Shown: positions 24,934-33,154 of the stretch, one piece after another
How positions within the stretch are numbered: the stretch's first letter is position 1
How the letters are laid out: each line of letters opens with the position of its first letter
Origin: JBALVO01 sp036961445
Lineage (GTDB): Bacteria; Pseudomonadota; Gammaproteobacteria; Pseudomonadales; Halieaceae
Direction of reading: 5' to 3'
Length of the DNA: 43,584 nucleotides
Assembly (NCBI GenBank): GCA_036961445.1
Contig: JBALVO010000016.1
Coordinates: 1-43,584 of the forward strand
The notes under the pieces: model-generated
Told to the model about the DNA's origin: nothing
The model's input: the letters and a program-made list of their open reading frames with translations, nothing else
Database searches by the model: none
Made by a program: the position numbers and the translations under genes

Positions 24934-26136
24934 CTAGATACCAGCTAATTGCTTGCGCTTTACTGCTTTCAGCTGGATTTTATAGGTCTCTATATCGGAA
25001 CGTAGCGTGGCGCTTTGGATCGCGCGCTTTATATAGGTCGAGGCTTCCTGCAATTCATCCAGCCGATAATGCACCAGACCAGCACTGTAAAGGAGGTGGC
25101 TGTCGTCAGGGGTCAACGCCAGCGCCTGTTCATAATGCTCCAACGCCATAGACCAATCGTCGCTCTCAACGGCCTGGTCGCCTAACCAGGCGTGGTAGTA
25201 AGGGTTGCGATCGCGGTAACGCCCTACCCGCCCTTCCCAGTAATCCTTGTCTTCTTCGCGGCCTTCAAGGTTGTATAACACCACCAGGTTATTCATTGCC
25301 GAACGATCCCAGCGATCCAGCTCCAGGGCGTAAAGATAGCTGCTCTCTGCTTCGCGGTGCTGCCCCACGAAGCGATAAATAGCGCCCAGATTTACCCAGA
25401 AATGGGGCTCATCCGGAGCCAGTTCAAGCGCTCGAACCTCGTGCAACCAGGCTTGCTCCAGGTTCTCTTTGGCCAACGCATCCATGGCAATATTGTTATA
25501 GTACAAGGCTTCTGCAGCGACATCGCTTATCTGTTTTGAGCCGGCAATATCCCGCGAAGGCAGCGGATCAATATCCACCATGTATTTGCCACCACCCTGG
25601 AGCGTCACCATGACGTTGACGTGCAATCGCACCATCAGCCTCTCACCCGTTCGTGACCACTGCGGCCGCACTTCCTGCCATTGGTATTCTGCCTTTAAGC
25701 CAGCCTCCCGCGCCAGGGCTACAAACAGGTTGGCATAAGACAGGCAATTGGCCGAACCGCGATGGAACACCTCCTGCGCAGTGCCGTCAGCGAGGGGGTC
25801 ATATTCAATATTCAGGGTTGCTATCCCCGTTATCGCACGGTGCAGCATCATCAGGCGTTGGCGGGAATTGCGCACACCGCCAGTGTAGCGTTGCACAAAT
25901 TCACGCATCTGTGCATCGGTAGCAAGCAGCTCAGGGGTCGGGACACTCGCAGCCACGCCGGCAACCGTAACGGTCTGGTGCTCAAGTTGCAGGGGAGCCA
26001 GTTGGCTGACGGAGCGAAAGTGCTCAGGGGTTGTGGAGCAGGCAAGGGTCGCAGTACAGATGAGTAGCATGGCAACACCACGCCAGCAACGAACCAGTAA
26101 AGTCCATCCCTGCGGATACCTTTCTGTCACCAGCAT
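24934..26136 (-). CDS. Lipoprotein with transglutaminase-like and TPR domains
   Basis: A 400-aa lipoprotein: hydrophobic signal with lipobox TLAC (Cys at about 33), then a transglutaminase-like segment with a possible Cys-His-Asp triad (Cys in RGSANCLSYANLFVALARE, His in VRLHVNVMV, Asp in YMVDIDP), then about four TPR units (about 205-370). The fold suggests a periplasmic enzyme or scaffold; substrates are unknown. Two ATGs, at 26148 and 26136, are each preceded by GGAGG at five-base spacing; I chose the inner one because its signal peptide is more compact. A sigma70-like promoter (26168-26196) and an FNR-type box (26204-26217) lie upstream. Confidence 0.8.
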   Translation of the reverse strand: MLVTERYPQGWTLLVRCWRGVAMLLICTATLACSTTPEHFRSVSQLAPLQLEHQTVTVAGVAASVPTPELLATDAQMREFVQRYTGGVRNSRQRLMMLHRAITGIATLNIEYDPLADGTAQEVFHRGSANCLSYANLFVALAREAGLKAEYQWQEVRPQWSRTGERLMVRLHVNVMVTLQGGGKYMVDIDPLPSRDIAGSKQISDVAAEALYYNNIAMDALAKENLEQAWLHEVRALELAPDEPHFWVNLGAIYRFVGQHREAESSYLYALELDRWDRSAMNNLVVLYNLEGREEDKDYWEGRVGRYRDRNPYYHAWLGDQAVESDDWSMALEHYEQALALTPDDSHLLYSAGLVHYRLDELQEASTYIKRAIQSATLRSDIETYKIQLKAVKRKQLAGI

Positions 26137-26167
26137 ATGAACCTCCATGCTCGCCTCCAGGATTACG

Positions 26168-26196
26168 AGTATACCTCATGTGTGGATGCCTTTCAG
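26168..26196 (-). promoter_or_regulatory. Predicted sigma70-type promoter of the transglutaminase/TPR lipoprotein gene
   Basis: Read on the minus strand: CTGAAA (26196-26191, four of six matches to the -35 consensus), a 17-base spacer, and TATACT (26173-26168, five of six for -10). It precedes the two candidate ATGs by 20-32 bases. The FNR-type box lies directly upstream, centred near -49, which is not a standard class II activator spacing. Confidence 0.4.
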
Positions 26197-26203
26197 CAGC
26201 GAT

Positions 26204-26217
26204 TTGATCTGCGTCAA
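26204..26217. promoter_or_regulatory. FNR/Anr-type box
   Basis: TTGATCTGCGTCAA matches the TTGAT-N4-ATCAA consensus at nine of ten fixed positions (one G for A). It lies between the minus-strand lipoprotein gene and the plus-strand 43-aa gene (start 26291), centred 80 bases before that start, which allows a class II activator site at -41.5 with a 5' leader of about 39 bases. The -10 in that position (26240-26245) is poor. Box half-sites are well conserved, so regulation by oxygen level is plausible. Confidence 0.55.
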
Positions 26218-26290
26218 TGCACCCCAACAAGGATCAAGTCAGTCTGGTTGCCAATGACGGTGTCCGAAAAATACAATGAGGAGCGTTACC

Positions 26291-26422
26291 ATGACACAAC
26301 ATATGCTGCAGGAACATACCGAGGAAGATCGCGCAATCATGCGTCGCCTGGCTTTCGTAGTGGCCGGTTTTCTCGTTGCCACAACCATCATGGCGGTCAC
26401 CGTAGCCGCAATTATGGGTTGA
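26291..26422 (+). CDS. 43-aa single-pass membrane protein
   Basis: MTQHMLQEHTEEDRAIMRRL forms a polar, acidic N-terminus followed by one membrane helix (about residues 20-42, FVVAGFLVATTIMAVTVAAI) and a stop at 26420-26422. A strong ribosome site GAGGAG lies eight bases before the ATG. It ends two bases before the convergent cysH stop. It is too short to place by motif; such proteins are often subunits or assembly helpers of respiratory or transport complexes, but that is only a suggestion. The FNR-type box upstream supports expression under low oxygen. Confidence 0.65.
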   Translation: MTQHMLQEHTEEDRAIMRRLAFVVAGFLVATTIMAVTVAAIMG

Positions 26423-26424
26423 GA

Positions 26425-27060
26425 TCAGGCGGCGGTGTGCAATCCGCACTCGCGGCCATCGAGGACCTTGGTGGGATCAAAATAGTGTTTGCAGGTAGCC
26501 AGCTCGTGTTGCTCCATGTAGGCCTCGACATCCGCCTCAGACCAGTAAAAAATGGGTGCCACCTTGATGATGCCGCGGCTATCCATAGACACGATGTCCA
26601 ACCCCTTGCGGTGCTCGGTTTCTTCGCGGCGAATACCCGTTAGCCAGATTTCAGGTTTAAACGCATCTAACGCCCGGGCAAAGGGCTCGAGTTTCACCTG
26701 TTGGGTGAACTCCTGGTGGCGCTGTTCCTCATCCATGGTGGGAATGCCTCCCATGATGGCGTTGCGCCGCTCAGAGGTCATTTGCGGGGAGTAAACATGG
26801 ATATTCACATCCAGGTCACGAATCAGGCGCTCTGCCACAATGTAGGTATCGCGCAAGTTATAGCCGGTATCAATCCACACCGTAGGTACAGATTTGTCGA
26901 CCTCGCTCACCAGGTGCAACATCACAGCGGCATTGCGACCCATGCTGGTGGTAGCAATGGTGTTCTCGCCCAAAGCGAGCGCCCATTGCACGACCTCAGA
27001 CGCACTGGCATCGCGCAAAGAGGCATTAACACTGTCAAGATCCAGTTCCACGGTAAGCAA
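26425..27060 (-). CDS. cysH: Phosphoadenylyl-sulfate reductase
   Basis: A 211-aa enzyme that reduces PAPS to sulfite with thioredoxin. It has the PP-loop start ATTSMGRNAAVMLHLV, the VWIDTGYNLRDTY block, TGIRREETEHR, and the C-terminal catalytic motif ECGLH. The CC...CxxC cysteines of iron-sulfur APS reductases are absent, so PAPS rather than APS is the expected substrate. It is shorter than E. coli CysH (244 aa), with a reduced N-terminus. The start is weak: a TTG at 27060 or a GTG at 27051, neither with a clear ribosome site. It stands alone without cysIJ, so other assimilation genes lie elsewhere. Confidence 0.92.
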   Translation of the reverse strand: MLTVELDLDSVNASLRDASASEVVQWALALGENTIATTSMGRNAAVMLHLVSEVDKSVPTVWIDTGYNLRDTYIVAERLIRDLDVNIHVYSPQMTSERRNAIMGGIPTMDEEQRHQEFTQQVKLEPFARALDAFKPEIWLTGIRREETEHRKGLDIVSMDSRGIIKVAPIFYWSEADVEAYMEQHELATCKHYFDPTKVLDGRECGLHTAA

Positions 27061-27206
27061 TTATCGCTAGTTTGAAAATAATGGTGCGAACTTTATCGAA
27101 TCAAAAAGGCACTTACAAATAACTATCCTTTATATAGATATGCTTCGTGCCCTGACTCATACAGGTATTTTCGCGGGACTAGACCCAGAGAGCCGGTGAA
27201 CTGGTA

Positions 27207-27225
27207 GGCCATGCCTGTCATGGCC
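27207..27225 (-). repeat. Hairpin downstream of the ParA gene
   Basis: GGCCATG (27207-27213), loop CCTGT, CATGGCC (27219-27225): a perfect 7-bp stem about 20 bases past the ParA stop. No T-tract follows, so terminator function is doubtful. The rest of the 186-base gap to cysH holds an AT-rich stretch (about 27070-27140), probably the cysH promoter region, and nothing else that I can name. Confidence 0.35.
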
Positions 27226-27246
27226 CGAAGTGCACCCTGCGGGTTT

Positions 27247-28047
27247 TCAGGCAGCCGCCCTGGCGACCGTTTTTTCCAATTCTGCGTGCAGATCCAGAAA
27301 CTGTGCGGTCAATTTGTGACTGGGCGCCATATCAATCAACGGGCGATGGTCCCGGTGAGACTCTTTCATCTTGACTGAACTGGTGAGGTAGGAGGCAAAT
27401 ACCGGAAACCCTTCTTCTTCCAGTTCACTGACCAGTTCGCCCGGCAGACGCGCCTGGGAGTTGAACTGGTTGATCACAATACCTTCTACTTCCAGGTCTG
27501 GGTTGTGGTCTTCCTGCAGCTCCGTAATGTTGTCCATCAATGAATACAAGCTCTGGCGGGCAAAGCTGTCGCAGTCAAAGGGCACCAGCACAGAATCTGC
27601 GGCAATCAGCGCCGACTTGGAATAGAAATTGAAGTTGGGGGGCGTATCAATGTAGACGCGATCGTACTCCTCGCTGAGCTTGTCCAGGGCGTCGCGCAGC
27701 TTATAGATCTTGTAGCGCGACTCCAGCTCCTTTTCCATCGTCGACAACACCGGACTGGAAGGCATCAGGTAGAGATTTTCGTAGGGCGTCTCCCACACGA
27801 AGGAATCGGGGTTTTGGCGCATTTTGCGCGAGCCGACGGTCTGCTTGAACAGACCTGCCACGCCCTGGGCTTCAGCCGGGAAAGCCTCCGCGTCTATCTC
27901 GCCTACCAGGTAGTGGGTGGTATTACCCTGCACGTCCAGGTCGATAACCAGCGTACGGTAACCCATAGCGGCCCCGATAGCGGCCAAATTACAAGTGATG
28001 CTGGTCTTGCCGACCCCACCTTTTTGATTAAAAACAACACGTCTCAT
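27247..28047 (-). CDS. ParA/MinD-family ATPase without a ParB partner
   Basis: A 266-aa ATPase from the ATG at 28047 (MRRVVFNQKGGVGKTS). The deviant Walker A KGGVGKT sits at residues 9-15, with VIDLDVQGNTTH (A' motif, about 35-46) and the switch/Walker B YIDTPPNFNFYS. Such ATPases position DNA, chemoreceptor arrays or other cargo. No parB, minC/E or flagellar gene is adjacent: it lies 101 bases after the Fe-alcohol dehydrogenase gene and converges on nothing. An alternative ATG 15 bases upstream adds MDFVL. The cargo cannot be inferred here. Confidence 0.88.
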   Translation of the reverse strand: MRRVVFNQKGGVGKTSITCNLAAIGAAMGYRTLVIDLDVQGNTTHYLVGEIDAEAFPAEAQGVAGLFKQTVGSRKMRQNPDSFVWETPYENLYLMPSSPVLSTMEKELESRYKIYKLRDALDKLSEEYDRVYIDTPPNFNFYSKSALIAADSVLVPFDCDSFARQSLYSLMDNITELQEDHNPDLEVEGIVINQFNSQARLPGELVSELEEEGFPVFASYLTSSVKMKESHRDHRPLIDMAPSHKLTAQFLDLHAELEKTVARAAA

Positions 28048-28148
28048 AAGAACAAAATCCATCGTGAAAGAGGGTTAAACGATGGTCAAACAGTTTAATC
28101 AATGGCGCCTGGCAATGTAAGCTGTGCTGGCAAAATACACCGATTTTT

Positions 28149-29315
28149 TTAACCCTGGCCGGCCCAGACACGGCCGTATAAGTCGACGATTTCCGCCGCA
28201 GTTGGGATCCGCGGATTATTATTGGGTGAACCCGACGCCAGCGCCTGCTGTGCCATCAGTTCCAGCGAGTCAAACCAGGTGGCCTGCTCGATACCAAATT
28301 CTCCCGGTGTCGGAACACAGAGATCGATATTGAGCTGGCGCAGACCGTCTACCAGTTTGCCGGTAGCCACCTGGTCGTTGTCAGACTCCGTCGCAATACC
28401 CATGTATCGGGCGCAATGGGCATAGCGCTGGGCAGCATGATCCACTGACCAGGCGGTAATCTCCGGTAATAACATGGCATTGCTCAGACCATGGGGCACG
28501 TGAAACAGCGCACCGATCGGACGACTCATGCCGTGAATCAGGGTCACCGATGCATTGGCGAATGCGATACCGCCCTGGGTCGCGGCCAGCATCATTGCCT
28601 CGCGAGCCTGGCGATGGTCCGGTTCAGCACAGGCAATGCGGATATTCTGGTAGATCGTGCGCATTGCGGTCAGTGCAACACTGTCGGTAAATGGGTTGGA
28701 CTTGCGGCTAACGTAGGCTTCCAAGGCGTGACACAGACTGTCAATACCCGTGTCTGCGGTGAGACGATACGGCATGCTCAGGGTCAGTTCGTAATCCACC
28801 AGTGCCGCCACCGGCATCAGGCCCAGACCCATACACAGCATTTTCTCCTGGGTCTGCGTATCGCTGATCACCGCCACCCGCGTGGCTTCCGAGCCAGTGC
28901 CTGCAGTGGTGGGTATAGCAAGAATCGGCAAGCCAGAGTCTATCTGGAAGGGCACTTTGTAATCGCGCATGATGCCATCCCGCTCGGCCAGCACCGCCAC
29001 TGCCTTGGCGGTATCCAACGAGCTACCCCCTCCCAGTGCCACAACACAGTCATATGCGCCCTCGCGCAGAACCGCAAGTGCCGCGTAGACGCTGTCAGTC
29101 GTAGGGTCTGGCACACAGTCGGCAAACAGGCCGTAAGCAATCCCGGCCTCATCCAATGGGCCTTGCAGGCGAGCGCTATAGCCACACTCCACCATATACG
29201 GGTCGGTAACCAGTAATGGTCGTTGCAGGCCCAACTCAGCCAAGGTCGCCACCAATTCCTGGCTGGCGCCCGCACCTACCCGCAGAATGCGCGGCAGATT
29301 GATATTGGCAGCCAT
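28149..29315 (-). CDS. Iron-containing (group III) alcohol dehydrogenase
   Basis: A 388-aa NAD(P)-dependent dehydrogenase. The dinucleotide motif GGGSSLDTAK is at 95-104. Predicted metal ligands are D192 and H196 (DTGIDSLCHALEAY), H261 and H275 (LIHGMSRPIGALFHVPHG), with the same spacing as lactaldehyde reductase FucO. The substrate is unknown, perhaps medium-chain alcohols or 1,3-propanediol-type diols. ATG at 29315 with AAGGA upstream. It follows the FKBP stop by five bases, so the two are probably cotranscribed, an unusual pairing. Confidence 0.93.
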   Translation of the reverse strand: MAANINLPRILRVGAGASQELVATLAELGLQRPLLVTDPYMVECGYSARLQGPLDEAGIAYGLFADCVPDPTTDSVYAALAVLREGAYDCVVALGGGSSLDTAKAVAVLAERDGIMRDYKVPFQIDSGLPILAIPTTAGTGSEATRVAVISDTQTQEKMLCMGLGLMPVAALVDYELTLSMPYRLTADTGIDSLCHALEAYVSRKSNPFTDSVALTAMRTIYQNIRIACAEPDHRQAREAMMLAATQGGIAFANASVTLIHGMSRPIGALFHVPHGLSNAMLLPEITAWSVDHAAQRYAHCARYMGIATESDNDQVATGKLVDGLRQLNIDLCVPTPGEFGIEQATWFDSLELMAQQALASGSPNNNPRIPTAAEIVDLYGRVWAGQG

Positions 29316-29320
29316 AGTGG

Positions 29321-29953
29321 CTAATCCTTGATGTCTATCAGGTGGATTTCAAATACCAGAGCGGTGTTGGGCGGAATGGAATCCCCGGCACCCTGTTCGC
29401 CATAAGCCAGGTGAGGCGGGCACGCGATGCGCCACTTGTCTCCCACCGACATCAGTTGCAAGGCTTCGGTCCAGCCCGGGATCACCTGGTTCACACCAAA
29501 TTCAGCGGGGTCGCCACGCTCTACTGAACTGTCAAATACAGTCCCGTCCACCAGGGTACCGTGGTAGTGGGTAACCACCGTGGACTGCAAGCCGGGCTTT
29601 GCACCGCTACCCGTTTCCAGCACTTCATACTGCAAGCCACTATCGGTGGTGGTAACCTCGTCCCGTGCGGCGTTGGCAAGCATAAACTGTTGCGCCAGTT
29701 GCTGGCGTTTGCCGGCCAACTCTGCTGCCTTGGCCTGCTGGCGATCCTGGATGATCTTATAGCTGGGACCGATTTGCTCGTCCGACAATGCCGCCTGCTG
29801 GAACTCGTACCAATGGCGAACGCCGGCAACGACCGCATCCAGATCCATGCCGTCAAAACTGTTGCGGCGCAGCTGATCGCCAAACTGCAGTCCGAAGCCG
29901 TAGCTGACTTTCTGCTCATCTGTGGTTAATTCCACTTCGGGAAGTAGTGCCAT
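29321..29953 (-). CDS. FKBP-type peptidyl-prolyl isomerase (FklB/FkpA-like)
   Basis: A 210-aa prolyl isomerase. The N-terminal helical dimerisation domain (about 1-105, QKVSYGFGLQFGDQLRRNSF) precedes an FKBP domain (about 115-208) with THYHGTLVDGTVFDSSVERG, VIPGWTEALQLMSVGDKWRI, PPHLAYGEQG and an aromatic-rich end. There is no signal peptide, so it is a cytosolic FklB-like protein rather than the periplasmic FkpA. It heads a two-gene unit with the dehydrogenase. ATG at 29953 with GGAAA upstream. Confidence 0.93.
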   Translation of the reverse strand: MALLPEVELTTDEQKVSYGFGLQFGDQLRRNSFDGMDLDAVVAGVRHWYEFQQAALSDEQIGPSYKIIQDRQQAKAAELAGKRQQLAQQFMLANAARDEVTTTDSGLQYEVLETGSGAKPGLQSTVVTHYHGTLVDGTVFDSSVERGDPAEFGVNQVIPGWTEALQLMSVGDKWRIACPPHLAYGEQGAGDSIPPNTALVFEIHLIDIKD

Positions 29954-29970
29954 AGTAAATTTCCGTTATT

Positions 29971-29987
29971 CTGGGGAGCACCCCCAG
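29971..29987. repeat. Short GC hairpin between divergent FKBP and DUF924 genes
   Basis: CTGGGG (29971-29976), AGCAC, CCCCAG (29982-29987). It lies 18 bases before the FKBP start and 58 before the DUF924 start. It could be an operator or a leader hairpin; the short arms make chance likely. Confidence 0.25.
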
Positions 29988-30044
29988 GGTAGTGAATGAA
30001 GCGCGCACCTTATCATATTCGTGCGCTAACGGAAGGACACTGCA

Positions 30045-30635
30045 ATGAACGAAAACATTAATGCCATCCATGCTTTCTGGTTCGGCGAACTGGATGCCAC
30101 AGGCCTGTGCCTGACCGACCACCATGCGCTGTGGTTCAAATCTAGCGAGCAAACTGACGATAGCTGTCGCAGCCGCTTTGGCGAACTGGTAACCCAGGCC
30201 TTGGCAGGCCAATTGAACCGCTGGACAGACAGCGACGACGGCCTGATCGCACTGCTAATTTTGCTGGACCAGTTCCCGCGCAATATCTACCGGGGTACGC
30301 CTAATGCCTTCGCCGGGGACGCCCAGGCCCTGGCGCTGGCACAACAGGCTATCGCCTGCAAGCGCCACCAGCGCCTGCCAGCCATCCACCGGGTATTTCT
30401 GTACCTACCGCTGGAACACACCGAGGACCCGACTGTGCAACAAGCGTGTGTCGACCTGTTCAGTGAACTTGCCCGTATGGTGGACAGTGCACAGTTCGCC
30501 GACTTTGCCCGCTACGCCAGGGCCCATCAGGATGTCATTACCGCGTTCGGACGGTTCCCGCATCGCAACGATATCCTGGGAAGGCAGTCCACCCCCGAAG
30601 AAATAGCCTATCTGGAAAAACACGGGGGGTTTTAG
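30045..30635 (+). CDS. DUF924 family protein
   Basis: A 196-aa cytosolic, mainly helical protein. The family segments FWFGELDATG near the start, LILLDQFPRNIYRGTPNAFAGD (about 70-90), and the C-terminal FGRFPHRNDILGR are all present. This family has a TPR-like fold and no established biochemical role. ATG at 30045 with AAGGA upstream. Divergent from the FKBP gene, and convergent with the NUDIX gene four bases away. Confidence 0.9.
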   Translation: MNENINAIHAFWFGELDATGLCLTDHHALWFKSSEQTDDSCRSRFGELVTQALAGQLNRWTDSDDGLIALLILLDQFPRNIYRGTPNAFAGDAQALALAQQAIACKRHQRLPAIHRVFLYLPLEHTEDPTVQQACVDLFSELARMVDSAQFADFARYARAHQDVITAFGRFPHRNDILGRQSTPEEIAYLEKHGGF

Positions 30636-30639
30636 CCGC

Positions 30640-31239
30640 TCAGCCCGGGGTCTGGGATATCGCCCGCAACTCGTAACGACTTTCGGTCATTTCGGCCTGC
30701 CATACATCGAAGTTGCCCGTCTCCAGATCAGCATAAGCCTGCAAAATTGAGTCATTGACCTGCGGATAAGCCACCTGGTCCCAGGGACATTCGTCGCGGC
30801 TAAAAAAACGACAGTCCATGGATTCGGGTCCCGGATGACAATATTGCGTGTCAATCGTCGCCCTGAAACCGACGTAAACCTGATTAATAAACGTAATGGT
30901 ACCGGTCATATACAGCTGCAATTGGTCCGCTGGCAGCAGAATACCCGCCTCTTCATGCAGCTCCCGGGCCGCGCCCTCAGCCAGGGTCTCGCCAGACTCC
31001 AGAAAACCGCCGGGGATCGCCCACTGGCCGCGTTGCGGCTCCAGCTCCCGCTGCACCCAGAGCAAGCTGTCTTCGTTGGCGACAAAAGTAGTGACGATAA
31101 TCATCGGGTAATCGTAGTGAGGACTGTGGCAACGCTGGCAAAACCAATGGTTACGCAACTCATTGCCAACCAGGTGACGCACAAGAGCATCACCACATGC
31201 AGGACAATACCTGGATTCAGCCAATTTCCCGGCTCCCAT
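30640..31239 (-). CDS. NUDIX hydrolase with N-terminal zinc ribbon
   Basis: A 199-aa protein. The zinc ribbon uses C12, C15, C34 and C37 (YCPACGDALV...FCQRCHSPHYDYP). The Nudix box GGFLESGETLAEGAARELHEEAGI spans about 77-100 with all acidic residues kept, so a nucleoside-diphosphate-linked substrate such as NADH or ADP-ribose is expected. The architecture is NudC-like but shorter. A GTG 42 bases upstream is also open; the ATG at 31239, preceded by AGAGA, was preferred. Divergent from cinA with a 135-base gap. Confidence 0.92.
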   Translation of the reverse strand: MGAGKLAESRYCPACGDALVRHLVGNELRNHWFCQRCHSPHYDYPMIIVTTFVANEDSLLWVQRELEPQRGQWAIPGGFLESGETLAEGAARELHEEAGILLPADQLQLYMTGTITFINQVYVGFRATIDTQYCHPGPESMDCRFFSRDECPWDQVAYPQVNDSILQAYADLETGNFDVWQAEMTESRYELRAISQTPG

Positions 31240-31374
31240 TCTCTGATCAATAGTAAAAACCTGTAAAATTGACGATAGCACTTTGCCTTGGCAAAAGCAT
31301 TGCGGCTATGCTGGTGCCGCCAGATACGCCCTTCAAGCCTGGTACAACATCAGGCTGCCAGCAAAGAGACTGCA

Positions 31375-32661
31375 ATGACACAGCACAACCTGAAAGTACA
31401 ATTATTGCTTACCGGCAATGAAATTATGAGCGGTGACACGGTGGACTCCAATTCCGCCATGATTGCACAGCGCCTGGGTGAGCTGGCCATTGGGATTTAT
31501 CGCAAGGTGACAGTGGGAGACGACGTACAACTGTTACAGGACGAATTGTTGGACATGGCTGCCAACGCCGACGTGATTATTGTCAACGGCGGATTGGGAC
31601 CCACGGTGGATGACCTCACCGCGGAAGTACTGGCTGCTGCAGCCGGCGTTGGCATCGAGGAACACCCCGAGGCGGTGGCCCACCTGCAACAATGGTGCGC
31701 CCGGCGCAATCTGCAATTGAACGCCGCCAATATGAAGCAGGCCATGCTACCGGCAGGTGCCATTATCGTCGACAATCCCGTCGGCAGCGCTGTCGGCTTT
31801 GAGCTCACACTGGGTACCTGCCGCGTCATATGTACGCCGGGAGTACCCAGCGAGTTAGCCGCGATGCTCAATGGTATCGTCGCAGGACTCGCCAAACGCC
31901 TGCAGCGCCCGACGGAGCGCAACATCCTGCGCCTGCAGACCTTTGGTCTGGGTGAATCCACGGCCCAGCAAATGATCAGTGACACGCTCCCCGACTGGCC
32001 GGCAGAGGTAGACCTGGGCTTTCGCGCGGGGGCCCCACAAATGGAAATCAAACTGACTATCGATAGTGCTGCCGCAAGCGCTGCACAGCAGCAATGCCGG
32101 CAGCAACTGGAGCAATTGTTTGGCGATCACATCATTGGTGAGGGCGACACACTGCTGGCGCAACGGGTGCTGCAACTGTTGCGTGAGCGCGGCGCTACCC
32201 TGACCACCGCCGAATCCTGCACCGGTGGACTGATCGCCTCCATGCTCACCCGCATCGCCGGTTCCTCTGATGCCTTTCACGCCGGTTTTGTGACCTACGC
32301 CAATGACATAAAGCACTCCGTACTGGGAGTGCGCGAGGACAGCCTGGCTGAGCCCGGCGCGGTCAGCGAAGAGGTTGTGCAGCAGATGGCAATGGGCGCT
32401 ATGGATAGATCGGGGGCGGACTACGCCATTGCTGTATCTGGCATTGCCGGGCCCGACGGCGGCACCACAGAGAAACCGGTGGGTACAGTCTGGCTGGCCT
32501 GGGGTAGCCGCGGCAACATTCGCACTCGCTGCCTGTGCTGGCCAGTGGAGCGTAGCCTGTTCCAGACCATGATCGCCGCAGCAGGCCTGGATATGATTCG
32601 CCGCACCCTGTTAGGCATCGATGAAGAGCCGCGCTATTTCACCCAACGCCGCGTGAAGTAA
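31375..32661 (+). CDS. cinA: CinA-like protein: MoCF domain plus NMN deamidase
   Basis: A 428-aa two-domain protein. The N-terminal molybdopterin-binding-like (COG1058) domain, about 1-170, contains LLLTGNEIMSGDTVDSN and NGGLGPTVDDLTAEV. The C-terminal PncC-type domain, about 260-410, contains TTAESCTGGLIASMLT, GFVTYANDIKHSVLGV and SGIAGPDGGTTEKPVG, and returns NMN to the NAD pool as nicotinate mononucleotide. The ATG at 31375 has an AAGAGA upstream; the longer frame runs back into the promoter region. The name refers to the two-domain family; a role in competence is not implied. Confidence 0.93.
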   Translation: MTQHNLKVQLLLTGNEIMSGDTVDSNSAMIAQRLGELAIGIYRKVTVGDDVQLLQDELLDMAANADVIIVNGGLGPTVDDLTAEVLAAAAGVGIEEHPEAVAHLQQWCARRNLQLNAANMKQAMLPAGAIIVDNPVGSAVGFELTLGTCRVICTPGVPSELAAMLNGIVAGLAKRLQRPTERNILRLQTFGLGESTAQQMISDTLPDWPAEVDLGFRAGAPQMEIKLTIDSAAASAAQQQCRQQLEQLFGDHIIGEGDTLLAQRVLQLLRERGATLTTAESCTGGLIASMLTRIAGSSDAFHAGFVTYANDIKHSVLGVREDSLAEPGAVSEEVVQQMAMGAMDRSGADYAIAVSGIAGPDGGTTEKPVGTVWLAWGSRGNIRTRCLCWPVERSLFQTMIAAAGLDMIRRTLLGIDEEPRYFTQRRVK

Positions 32662-32686
32662 CCGCCGGCAGTGCGGTTCACGGTAA

Positions 32687-33154
32687 CTACGAGCCCTCGA
32701 TAATCTCGTGTTCCTCGGTCGCGGCCAGCTTGTGCCAGACCAGCGAATGAAAGCGGGTTATCCCGCCTACCTGGTCTTTACCACTTAACACCAGCGTCTG
32801 GCCGTCCAGTTCCGCATGGCGCAACTGCTCAGACCCGGGAAAATTGGGGTTGAGACTCTGGCTCACGTAGTGAATAACATCACCATCCACGACACGGTAG
32901 CGCCCGGCGTAGTGGAAGTAAGAGGAAAAAGCCTCAGCCTTGACCTCGTCGGTTATTTTTCGAAAACTAACATCCTGAGGCAACCGCGCCCGCTCCTTGC
33001 GGCACAGGGATACGCTCATCCAACCGTCAGTGGTATACAGCAACAAACCCTGGGGGTCTTCGCCGTAGGGGTAGGTGAAATCGTCCCGGTCCGAATATCC
33101 AATCGTCCAGGACTCCAGTTGCCAGGTGCCTTCCAGTTGCTCTTTGCTAATCAT
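32687..33154 (-). CDS. Lipocalin-like domain protein
   Basis: A 155-aa soluble protein without a signal peptide. The N-terminal LEGTWQLESW motif and the later DPQGLLLYTTDGWMSVSL strand are typical of the lipocalin-like (lipocalin_5) group, small beta-barrels that often bind hydrophobic ligands and sit near dehydrogenases. The ligand is unknown. ATG at 33154. The 110-base gap to pdxH has two A/T tracts and a TTAATC-rich stretch, so it may have its own promoter. Confidence 0.8.
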   Translation of the reverse strand: MISKEQLEGTWQLESWTIGYSDRDDFTYPYGEDPQGLLLYTTDGWMSVSLCRKERARLPQDVSFRKITDEVKAEAFSSYFHYAGRYRVVDGDVIHYVSQSLNPNFPGSEQLRHAELDGQTLVLSGKDQVGGITRFHSLVWHKLAATEEHEIIEGS

